64,000 bases of DNA, taken from NCBI GenBank assembly GCA_006503475.1, contig RSEH01000029.1, forward strand, positions 1 to 64,000, written 5' to 3'. This stretch comes from Stentor roeselii (Eukaryota > Ciliophora > Heterotrichea > Heterotrichida > Stentoridae). Of the stretch, positions 49,078 through 56,698 are shown in pieces. The first letter of the stretch is position 1. Each line of letters begins with the position of its first letter. The notes under the pieces are model-generated. The model was given only the letters and a program-made list of their open reading frames with translations. It searched no databases and had not been told where the DNA came from. Both the position numbers and the translations under genes were made by a program.

Positions 49078-50262
49078 TTAAAAAAATAATGGAGAGTCGT
49101 CGATTTTGTACATCTGAAAGACCCACTTGAAAGAAGACTCATTTGATTCAACTACTTTCGAAATAACTGACTTTATTGAGAAGATTTGGGAAAGGGGGAT
49201 ACTTTCGAGGCCTCTTGTCCAGACGTCCATCCAGTCTTCGTCCACTGAAGTTTTAAGCTCTAAGAAGATGTCTTCTAGCTCAACGTTGTCCATTTCGCTG
49301 ATTTCTTTGAAAGTTCCCATCATTCCTTTGAGGATCTGGAATTGTTGGTAGTTGTCTAGGGTGTAACCGCATGATTTGGAAAAAAATGAAACTATTGGCT
49401 CTAGTGATGATAGGGATAATAAGGAAAATGCTCGACCTGCTAAAGCGTCGTCTAGGTCTCGAACTGTTGCTCTTATGTAACGCTCTACTTTTTCTTGGTA
49501 TTGGACGGTTGGATAATCTGAGTCTTCATTTTGGAGGGTTTTTAAGTTGTTGTCGATTGCGAATACGTTTGAGAAGGGGGGTGAGTCTGGGGATGACAGG
49601 CTATCTGCCCCCAAATCCAAGCTTAACAAAAACCCACTAGGATTTCCATCACTATCCCAAATAACAGGTACCCTTTCATCATTATTCAACAAAATATCAA
49701 CCGCAATAATTTCCCCAATTTCCCTACACCTTCTAAACCCCATTTTCCTATCCTGAGCAAAAAACTCCTTCGCTTCATTTTTGCTGATTTGCAAAAAATA
49801 AGTAGCAGGCAAATACTGCAAAACAACTAAAAAAGGTCTATCAAGTTCCCTTAAAATAGCATTTTCCAAGAACCTATCTCCAATAGCGACCCTTTGCATA
49901 TTATCAATGATTTGTTTGAATTCTCCTTGAGTGAACTGTACAAGTCGATATTTCTGAGTATGAACATTAAGAATCTCCATCACACAAGCCGTGAAAATAT
50001 CTTTAACCACATTGCTCGACCCTTTGACGACCACAGCTTGACTATCTCCAAACTGACAAAAGAACTGAGGACAAGAGTTTTCACTGAACTCAAGTCCAGA
50101 AAGTTCATTCCAAGAAATAAAATCAAGAGAAAGAGCCGAGCAGCGAGGGTTAAACGCGCAAGAAGCCCGACTCGGAAGACTTTTATGAAACTTCTCAAGT
50201 TCCACCCGCACCCTGGGCGTTGGATGTGAGTCAGAATGAAAGGCATTGTAGTTGACGGCCAT
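49078..50262 (-). CDS. Actin-fragmin kinase-like catalytic domain protein
   Basis: 394 residues. The sequence follows the actin-fragmin kinase catalytic family known from Physarum: 'AVVVKGSSNVVKDIFTACVMEIL' (ATP-binding Lys K80), a long helical lobe, then 'GEIIAVDILLNNDERVPVIWDSDGNPSGFLLSLDLGAD' (about 183-220). In that last segment D189 and N193/N194 fit the catalytic loop and D216 the metal-binding Asp. In Physarum the enzyme phosphorylates actin in the actin-fragmin complex. Here the kelch tail is absent. The C-terminal 130 residues are helical. Target unknown. It lies 11 bp downstream of the DSP-fold gene on the same strand. Confidence 0.82.
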   Translation of the reverse strand: MAVNYNAFHSDSHPTPRVRVELEKFHKSLPSRASCAFNPRCSALSLDFISWNELSGLEFSENSCPQFFCQFGDSQAVVVKGSSNVVKDIFTACVMEILNVHTQKYRLVQFTQGEFKQIIDNMQRVAIGDRFLENAILRELDRPFLVVLQYLPATYFLQISKNEAKEFFAQDRKMGFRRCREIGEIIAVDILLNNDERVPVIWDSDGNPSGFLLSLDLGADSLSSPDSPPFSNVFAIDNNLKTLQNEDSDYPTVQYQEKVERYIRATVRDLDDALAGRAFSLLSLSSLEPIVSFFSKSCGYTLDNYQQFQILKGMMGTFKEISEMDNVELEDIFLELKTSVDEDWMDVWTRGLESIPLSQIFSIKSVISKVVESNESSFKWVFQMYKIDDSPLFF

Positions 50263-50273
50263 TTGACTATTAA

Positions 50274-51029
50274 TTAATTATACAGCTCAGCTCTTTCAAT
50301 TCTCCTCAATTGTCGTTCAATTATTTTCGACATCTGAAGAGAAGGTCTGCCTTCTTGAACAACAGCTAAGGCCTTGTCTAGAGTCATTTTGTACCTTTTT
50401 ACTAAATAAGCAGCAGTCGCAGCACAAGACCAGGAGTTGCCTTCACAACAGTGAATTAAAATATTTCCTCGAAGGATGTTCAAGTCAATAAACTTGCAAA
50501 TGCGGGATAGTCCTGAAATCAGGTCCTTTGAAGGGTCTTCCAAGTGAATACAAAGATACCCGCCTTTAAGGACTGTGAACTTGCTGGGGTCGTTCCGTTG
50601 TCCGAAGGTAAGAACTGCGTTGATGTTGAACCTTTGAAGTTCTACAAAGTCACTGGCAGTACTCGCATCAGAAATAAAAAGACCGTATTGGTACTCTTCT
50701 AGTTCTACGTGCTTCTTGTAAGGAATCTCACTGATTGCTTTGCAAGGACGTGAATTGAAACTTAAACCACGAGGCCTTTCAAGTCGACTGGAAATGTTTT
50801 CTTTTGGACCTGGAGAGTCGTCGGCGAGACTTTTTAATTTGTTGTATTCGTCTTGTTGACTTTTAGGAAGATTGCTGATTATTGACATTAACTTCTGAAG
50901 GTTGGCCTTGTGAGATTTACTTGGAGTGTTTTCGTTTCTTCTTTCACGACGAGTTTGGTCTGTGATTTGCCTGATTTTTTTGTCTTTTTGACGGATGTGA
51001 AAACTTAGGTCGAGGATAGCGTTTTTCAT
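50274..51029 (-). CDS. Dual-specificity phosphatase-fold protein, probably inactive
   Basis: 251 residues. The basic N-terminal third is predicted disordered. About 105-251 is a DSP domain: 'QYGLFISDASTASDFVELQRFNINAVLTFG', 'GGYLCIHLEDPSKDL', the P-loop at 193-201 and 'AATAAYLVKRYKMTLDKALAVVQEGRPSLQMS'. The P-loop reads H-C-C-E-G-N-S-W-S instead of H-C-x-x-G-x-x-R-S: the nucleophile C194 is kept, but the phosphate-binding Arg is W200 (codon TGG). Loss of this Arg normally abolishes catalysis while sometimes allowing binding, as in STYX-type pseudophosphatases. Upstream lies the tRNA-like gene, downstream the kinase-like gene. Confidence 0.82.
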   Translation of the reverse strand: MKNAILDLSFHIRQKDKKIRQITDQTRRERRNENTPSKSHKANLQKLMSIISNLPKSQQDEYNKLKSLADDSPGPKENISSRLERPRGLSFNSRPCKAISEIPYKKHVELEEYQYGLFISDASTASDFVELQRFNINAVLTFGQRNDPSKFTVLKGGYLCIHLEDPSKDLISGLSRICKFIDLNILRGNILIHCCEGNSWSCAATAAYLVKRYKMTLDKALAVVQEGRPSLQMSKIIERQLRRIERAELYN

Positions 51030-51055
51030 TAATTTTAACGGAATTTTTTAAAAAG

Positions 51056-51127
51056 TCAGAAGCCAGGACTCGAACCTGGATCTAAAGCTTAGATGGTCTT
51101 ACGCTCTACCGATTGAGCTACTTCTGA
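51056..51127 (-). tRNA. tRNA-like gene with aberrant anticodon arm (possibly Arg-TCT derived)
   Basis: 72 nt. The acceptor stem is perfect (TCAGAAG with CTTCTGA). The D arm is GCTC-AATCGGTA-GAGC and the T arm CCAGG-TTCGAGT-CCTGG. T8, A14, G18-G19, A21 and the T54-T55-C56 positions are right. The A box (TAGCTCAATCGG) and B box (GGTTCGAGTCC) match the Pol III consensus, and a T5 terminator follows at 51050-51054. Total length fits a normal tRNA without intron. The anticodon arm (TAAGACCATCTAAGCTT) does not form a 5-bp stem, and a T33 before a valid anticodon is missing. The best alternative is a 3-bp AAG/CTT stem with a loop of eight or more nt reading ..CCATCTAA.., reminiscent of Arg-TCT. Pseudogene or unorthodox tRNA. 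Confidence 0.7.
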
Positions 51128-51151
51128 ATAGGTTTTAATTAGATGATTAAA

Positions 51152-53068
51152 TTAAGGTACTTGGCTTTTAAAGAATAAGTAGTGCAATACGCTGAGATTG
51201 AAAGACTCACCCGGATTTTCAATAATTTCTTCATTAAACTGCTTAACACAATCTGAAAAAGTAACAAAACCCGACTCAAGCGGATCCAAATCATCCAAAA
51301 ATCTCTCCGTTTCACTTTCAATTCCCAGATCACTACAAAGCACTTTGAACTGCTCATCAGTAAGCAGTCCATCATTATCCCCATCAAGTTTCGAGAAGAT
51401 TTTCCAAAAGGGTTCAAGAAGTGCTTCATAATTCGCCAAATCATAAGCTAAAATTGCATTTTGCACTTCAGAATAAGTAATTTCACTTTTTTCAGTCATC
51501 AACTTATTCCTCCTTCCAATCACAAGTTTCGCTTCCTTCTGTTCAATCATTTCATTAATATTCGAAATCATCGAATCCGCCTCTTCTTTCGAGTAAAACA
51601 TAGAAACTATTGACTCCCACTCGAATTGACTTAAATTTCCCAACATCTTTTCCTTGAGTACCTGTGAAAGTTGTGCTTCTCGCATGTAAGGATTGAACTG
51701 TTGAATGAGTTGTTTTAGTTTATTTTTTAGTTTTTCTTTAAGTTTCGCCAGGTCGAAATGGAAAAACTCGTCGATTCTATTAGAAAGAATTTTAGAAAAA
51801 AGTAAAACTTCAGCATCAGTTTTTTCAAATTTATTTCGAGCGAAGTTGAAAAGTTTTGTGTAGTCCTGAATGATTGACTTCACGCCGTACTTCTGGGTAA
51901 AGTAACTTACCAGGTAGTGATCCATCGTCTCTTTTGGTTTCTTGTTCTCCAGACAGATCTGGTCGAATTTTGATTTACTTTCGTAGATGTCTTCTATTGT
52001 TTCTTTTAGTTCTTTTAATGAAAGTTCACGTGTTTGAGGTTTTAACTTGATTTGACCAATTGCTGATTGTTTTGGAATTATTTCTTTGCGTGTTGAGGAT
52101 TTTTGAGAAATTAGGTGGGGAGTCTTTTGGAAAAGGTTTAAAGATTTTTCGAGGGTTGTGTTTGTTTCGAGCTCTAACTCTACTAGTGACTGTTTGAAGC
52201 CGTTGAATTGAAGGTTTAGGTTGATTAGTTCTTTTTGAAGACGGGCGATTTCTTGGTCTTTTTCCGAGTTTTCGTGTTTTTGGGATTCGTTTTTTGCGCT
52301 TTCGAGATTTTGGAGCTTTAGTTGGTCTTTTTGATCTTTGATTTTTCGGAAGCATTCTTTTAGGTGCTCTTCTTTTTCTTTTAAATTATCTTCGAAGTCT
52401 TTTCGGTCGTCTTGGAATTCTTTCATTTTTTCTTTGAAGTTTTTGATTTTTACTTTACTTGCTTTTGCCTTTTCTTCTAAATTCTTAATTTGTTCTCTAT
52501 ATTTTTGAGCATCTTCTTCAAGTTCCTTAGAATTTTCATCAAACTTTTTTATTTTAGCTTGAAGTTCATTAATTTCGCAAAGTAATTCTTTACTCTGCTC
52601 TTGGCCAGTAATCATCTTCTGCATTTTTTCAATATTCAATTGAAGACTTGAAATTTCCATTGCAAGATTCTGTTTCTCTTCAACACATTTCCGTTTAGTG
52701 CACGTTTCCAAGTCTTTCGATTCAAGTTCTTTCTTCAATTTTTGAATATTTTTCTGAAGCTCTTCATTTTTTTGACTGATTCTTTTTTTGTCTACTTCCA
52801 GCATTTCATGTAAGTGTTTTTTGCCGCATTCAATTATTTCAAGAGCCTCATTGATGATTCCTGTGAAGACTTCAAAAAGTTCAGGAGACTTTTGCGCAAC
52901 GACGTAAGCCCATTTTTCTGCGAAGTTCTTCCAAAAGGTTATTTTTTCAAAGCCTTGACTTTTTTCGGCCTTTTGTAGTTCTTGGTCGAGCTCTAGTGAG
53001 ATGTCTTGGTGAATTTCGTTGAGGTAGATACTTTTGAGGCTCTCTATGGAAGATGAGAGATTTTCCAT
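51152..53068 (-). CDS. Long coiled-coil protein with C-terminal EF-hand pair
   Basis: 638 residues. After about 80 helical residues, residues 100-310 form an almost unbroken, highly charged coiled coil. About 360-540 is helical and globular. The C-terminus carries two EF-hand-like segments: 'FSKLDGDNDGLLTDEQF' (about 567-583) with D-x-D-x-D at loop positions 1, 3 and 5 but Gln instead of Glu at 12, and a weaker 'LDPLESGFVTFSDCV'. Ca binding at the first site is possible. Proteins of this build occur in ciliary and cortical fibres; the role here is unknown. Stop codon 24 bp upstream of the tRNA-like gene. Confidence 0.78.
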   Translation of the reverse strand: MENLSSSIESLKSIYLNEIHQDISLELDQELQKAEKSQGFEKITFWKNFAEKWAYVVAQKSPELFEVFTGIINEALEIIECGKKHLHEMLEVDKKRISQKNEELQKNIQKLKKELESKDLETCTKRKCVEEKQNLAMEISSLQLNIEKMQKMITGQEQSKELLCEINELQAKIKKFDENSKELEEDAQKYREQIKNLEEKAKASKVKIKNFKEKMKEFQDDRKDFEDNLKEKEEHLKECFRKIKDQKDQLKLQNLESAKNESQKHENSEKDQEIARLQKELINLNLQFNGFKQSLVELELETNTTLEKSLNLFQKTPHLISQKSSTRKEIIPKQSAIGQIKLKPQTRELSLKELKETIEDIYESKSKFDQICLENKKPKETMDHYLVSYFTQKYGVKSIIQDYTKLFNFARNKFEKTDAEVLLFSKILSNRIDEFFHFDLAKLKEKLKNKLKQLIQQFNPYMREAQLSQVLKEKMLGNLSQFEWESIVSMFYSKEEADSMISNINEMIEQKEAKLVIGRRNKLMTEKSEITYSEVQNAILAYDLANYEALLEPFWKIFSKLDGDNDGLLTDEQFKVLCSDLGIESETERFLDDLDPLESGFVTFSDCVKQFNEEIIENPGESFNLSVLHYLFFKSQVP

Positions 53069-53256
53069 TTATTCTTGTTGGAGGAACTTGAGATTAAGGG
53101 AAATGTGGATTTAATAGATATTATGGAAATTTAATTTGAAATTATTTTGGTATTTTAGATGATTGTGATAAATTTTTAGTTGTAGGGAATGTTGAAATCT
53201 TCCTCGTTTATTATTGAATTATTACTTAAGTGCATATTTTGTATTGAGATTTGTGT

Positions 53257-54384
53257 TTACTCATTGTTTAATAGCTCCTTCATTTTCTGTGTATGCAAAA
53301 AAACAGCATTTAAATCGTTTCGTAAATTCTTTTCAGCAACTGTCATTTTTTCAAGATTCACAAAGTGTAAATCATCAAGTTCATTTTTGATCTTTCCAAT
53401 AACATCATCAAAATTTTCGATTTCTTCCATCAAATCTGAATTTTCTCTTCTAAAGCAGTCGATTTCTTCTTGAATTATTTCAAATTCATGAAACTGTTCA
53501 TTATCCCCTTCTTCTTTAATATTTTCATCCTGTGCATAACTCTGAAGACTTGCTTTGATTTCTTCGATTTCCAATTGAATTTCATGAATCTTTAAATTAA
53601 ACTTTTCATCATCTTTTGCCAAATTTCTGACATCTTCAACACTTGGAATACCTTCAGGAAAAAAATTTCTAATTTCTTTCAAAAAGTCTTCATAATAAGC
53701 TTCAAACAGCTTAAGTTCATCATTCAACTGAATATTAACCTGAAGTTCATTTTCAACATCAGTTCTTTTCAATTCCAGTTCTTCCATAACAATTGGAACA
53801 TGATCAACTTTAAGTATTTTTTTTGTTTTTCTTAAATTTTTAACATTTTCCCAATTTTCCTCGAGTTTTGCTTCAACACTTTCGCAATACTTTTCCATTT
53901 TTTCTTGAAATTTGAGTCGAAAACTATTCAAAGGCTTATCCTCCATAAAGAGCTGGTAACCTTCGACGAAATACTGCAAATGAATGTTTATCTCTGAAGG
54001 CTGTTCAAGATTAGAAACAGTTTTGAACAACCATTCCAAAACCCCTAATAAATAAGGGTAATAATTCGACGCTCCTGAAAAGTAATGCGAGTGGAGAGGG
54101 TATGGGTAGTTGATAGCTTTTAAAATATCTAAAAGTTCTTTTTCAGTTGAGTACCCAAGCATGGGGTCGATTTTCCGAAGGAGAAATTCTGAGATTTCTT
54201 TAAAGACCTGCATGTCACCTGAAAGACAAACATTTAGAGAAACTGGAAAAGGGTAACTGTTAATAACCAGGTACTTGATAAGCGATCTCAAAGTCTTCAT
54301 CTGGAAGTCTTTTTCCTTCAAAGGCCGAGGATCTGTTAATTTTTGACTGAGACCTGTGTCAGTCTTCGCTTTTCTTTTTTCCAT
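53257..54384 (-). CDS. NDC80: NDC80/HEC1-like kinetochore protein
   Basis: 375 residues. The N-terminus 'LTDPRPLKEKDFQMKTLRSLIKYLVINSYPFPVSL' (about 16-50) and the following 'LLRKIDPMLGYSTEKELLDILKAINYPYPL...YYPYLLGVLEWLF' match the NDC80 calponin-homology domain. These include the DPRPL(K/D)K signature and the 'YP+.l.....ya.gap..wP..l..L.WL' helix. About 130-375 is coiled coil. In the kinetochore the protein binds microtubules through the CH domain and dimerises with NUF2. It is much shorter than the roughly 640-residue yeast and human proteins, lacking the distal coiled coil. ATG 54384 directly follows the stop codon of the TPR gene, with no spacer. Confidence 0.85.
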   Translation of the reverse strand: MEKRKAKTDTGLSQKLTDPRPLKEKDFQMKTLRSLIKYLVINSYPFPVSLNVCLSGDMQVFKEISEFLLRKIDPMLGYSTEKELLDILKAINYPYPLHSHYFSGASNYYPYLLGVLEWLFKTVSNLEQPSEINIHLQYFVEGYQLFMEDKPLNSFRLKFQEKMEKYCESVEAKLEENWENVKNLRKTKKILKVDHVPIVMEELELKRTDVENELQVNIQLNDELKLFEAYYEDFLKEIRNFFPEGIPSVEDVRNLAKDDEKFNLKIHEIQLEIEEIKASLQSYAQDENIKEEGDNEQFHEFEIIQEEIDCFRRENSDLMEEIENFDDVIGKIKNELDDLHFVNLEKMTVAEKNLRNDLNAVFLHTQKMKELLNNE

Positions 54385-56232
54385 TTAATTAACTTTAACC
54401 TGCAAATAAGGCTTCAAGGCTTCTAATGTGTTTTTAGTGGAAATGGTATCAGGGTGGTCATTTCCATGGACTTTAACGAGTAGCTCAAGACATTTTAAAT
54501 GAAACTTTTCAGAAATTTCATATTTTTTCAGCATGAAACTCGTGTTAGCTAAGTTGTTCCAAAGAGAAATCAATTCAAGGTCCTCACTTTTTCTGATTTT
54601 TTCCTGAATTTCCAGAGATTTCAGGTAAAATTTTTCAGATTCTTCGAAATCTTCCAGGTTAAAACAAGTGAGTCCAAGATGAAAGTAAGTCAAAGCAAGG
54701 TCTAAAGAGCCAGGCATACTATTTTCTTGTAATTCTTTACATTGAAGATAAAGCTTTAAAGCTTTTTCATGGTCATTAGAACTAAAAGCGATCAAAGCAA
54801 GATTTCCAAGAATTTTCGGAATCATCGGGTCATTTCTCTTAAAAGACTCGTTTTTCTGAGTTTTTAGGTTCAGGCTCTTTAAAAAATGCTTTTCACTTAA
54901 AGTTAACTCACCTTTGACGAAACTCATCAGGCCCATCATGAAATAAGTCTTTGCCAGTTCTTCAGCATTGGTAAAGTCTAAGACTTTCTCTTGGATTAAA
55001 AGTGCTTTGGAAAAATAAGTCTCACCCTTTGAAATATCACCTTTTTTGAATGAAAGAGATCCAAGATTATTGTAAATTTCAGCTAGTTTTAAATGATTTC
55101 CACCATAAAAAGGCTCGGCCATTGAAAGAGCTTTGATTAGAAGAGCTTCAGATTTTAAAGGGTCTTTTTGTGAATGAACCACTGAAAGAAGATTAAGCGC
55201 TTTGATTTTTTCTTGGATATTTGAAGATTTTTCTAAATTTTTCAAGGAATTTTCGAGGATTTCTTCAGGTTCGCTGAGATTTCCTGTTTTTAGTAAAGCT
55301 GAGGCAAGGTTGTTCATTACAGGAATTAACTCTTCACTTTTTTCTTCCTGTAACTCATTCAAAAGTTCTTTCCAATACTGAGCAGCGAGTTGAAAGTTTG
55401 ATTTATTTTCAAGTAAAAAAGCGAAATTATAAAGAATCTTTCTTCTTTCCTTTCCTTTTCTGTTACCAAGAGTTTCTAAAGCTCTATTAAAAGCACTTTC
55501 AGCTTTTTCCACCTCTTTCATTTCACAATAAACAATCCCTAAATAATTAAAAACCTCAGAAATTTCCCCCTTATCCCCCTGCAAATGATTCAAAGCATCC
55601 AAAGCTTTTAAAAAATTTTCCTCCGCAAGTTCCAATTTTTTTTCCTTAAAATAAATACTTCCAAAGGTAAAAAAAACATCAGCGATTTCCTTAGTAGGAG
55701 GTCCAAGATGATAAACAATCATTTTTCTAAGAATTTCTTTCATTTTCTCGAAATCACTTCTTTTTTCATATAAAACAAGCAATCTTTGACAATTGTAAGA
55801 AATTGCTTTATAGTCGATGCTGTTATTTGCTTCTAATGTTTCAAGAGCTTGGATGTAAAAAGGCTCAGATTTGGCCTCTTCTCCTCGGGATACGTAAAAG
55901 TCAGCCAAGGCATTCGCCAGAAGACCGAGTCTTGCGTCGTGCTTTGGAACTAGCTGCTTGTTTATATCGAAACTTTTGAGCAGGTTTAGTTCGACTTTAG
56001 AGTAGTCTTCACGAGATGAGTGGGCTGATGCGAGCTTCGCGTAGGTCGAGGCTAGTGACTCGCTTGGAGGATTTGAGAACTTTTCTTGGAATTTTGATAG
56101 GGTTGATAGGTAGTGGATTGAGGAGGATAGCTTTAGCGAATGGATGGATTTTTGAAGGAGTTGATTCAGGTTTGGAGGCCTTTGGTTTAGAGATTGGAGG
56201 AGAGTGATTTTATGAGATGAGGATACTCCCAT
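54385..56232 (-). CDS. Tetratricopeptide-repeat protein (kinesin-light-chain/NPHP3-type TPRs)
   Basis: 615 residues made almost entirely of about 12-14 TPR units of 40-42 residues, with the long spacing of kinesin-light-chain-type repeats: 'AEIYNNLGSLSFKKGDISKGETYFSKALLIQEKVL', 'ALTYFHLGLTCFNLEDFEESEKFYLKSLEIQEKI', 'LISLWNNLANTSFMLKKYEISEKFHLKCLELLVKVHG'. The first residues (MGVSSSHK) form a possible N-myristoylation signal. Such proteins are scaffolds; the partner cannot be inferred. The TAA stop at 54385-54387 abuts the NDC80 start codon and is in the same frame. Confidence 0.87.
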   Translation of the reverse strand: MGVSSSHKITLLQSLNQRPPNLNQLLQKSIHSLKLSSSIHYLSTLSKFQEKFSNPPSESLASTYAKLASAHSSREDYSKVELNLLKSFDINKQLVPKHDARLGLLANALADFYVSRGEEAKSEPFYIQALETLEANNSIDYKAISYNCQRLLVLYEKRSDFEKMKEILRKMIVYHLGPPTKEIADVFFTFGSIYFKEKKLELAEENFLKALDALNHLQGDKGEISEVFNYLGIVYCEMKEVEKAESAFNRALETLGNRKGKERRKILYNFAFLLENKSNFQLAAQYWKELLNELQEEKSEELIPVMNNLASALLKTGNLSEPEEILENSLKNLEKSSNIQEKIKALNLLSVVHSQKDPLKSEALLIKALSMAEPFYGGNHLKLAEIYNNLGSLSFKKGDISKGETYFSKALLIQEKVLDFTNAEELAKTYFMMGLMSFVKGELTLSEKHFLKSLNLKTQKNESFKRNDPMIPKILGNLALIAFSSNDHEKALKLYLQCKELQENSMPGSLDLALTYFHLGLTCFNLEDFEESEKFYLKSLEIQEKIRKSEDLELISLWNNLANTSFMLKKYEISEKFHLKCLELLVKVHGNDHPDTISTKNTLEALKPYLQVKVN

Positions 56233-56375
56233 TTTTATTTTTTGGTTGGGTTTTATCGATAGACTCGACTATTGAGTTATAAGAACACAGAAATAAACTA
56301 ATTCATCTAGATCACTTACTCTCTATCATAATACTAAACAATAAATTTCCAATTAAACCACTACCCTCATATCTT

Positions 56376-56621
56376 CTAAACCTGCCTCATTCCCATTCTT
56401 AAAACTCCATCATTAAAATAAACCACTCCACCTCTTATAATCCTTTCATCAGTTTCCAGTTCACTCTTCCTTAAAACCCTAAAATTCTCTCCAACCCAAT
56501 TTCTGACAACAATCCAAACAAATCCCATTCTAAAAAACCCAAAAAAGCCATAAAAAAAAACCATCATAAAAAGATACTTTTTCCAACAAAGCTCCTCGAA
56601 AATCCCTCTCATTCCTTTCAT
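56376..56621 (-). CDS. Possible small membrane protein
   Basis: 81 residues, ATG at 56621. One strongly hydrophobic helix (about 16-38, YLFMMVFFYGFFGFF) sits between a short basic-acidic N-terminus and a charged C-terminal half (ENFRVLRKSELETDERIIRGG). It occupies the gap between the TPR gene start and the divergent Rad5-like gene, 77 bp from the latter's ATG. No family is recognised; a chance ORF remains possible. Confidence 0.35.
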   Translation of the reverse strand: MKGMRGIFEELCWKKYLFMMVFFYGFFGFFRMGFVWIVVRNWVGENFRVLRKSELETDERIIRGGVVYFNDGVLRMGMRQV

Positions 56622-56698
56622 ACCCTAATCTAATCAAGGCGGGAAAGTAGTTAAATTATTTAAATTCTTCTAAAATCCTCCATATCTGGCGCGTTATA

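Noticed and set aside
54385-54405. Hidden intron joining the TPR and NDC80 ORFs
   Set aside because: The only GT...AG candidate over the stop is 20 nt, does not keep the frame, and lacks the 15-nt A10 pattern.
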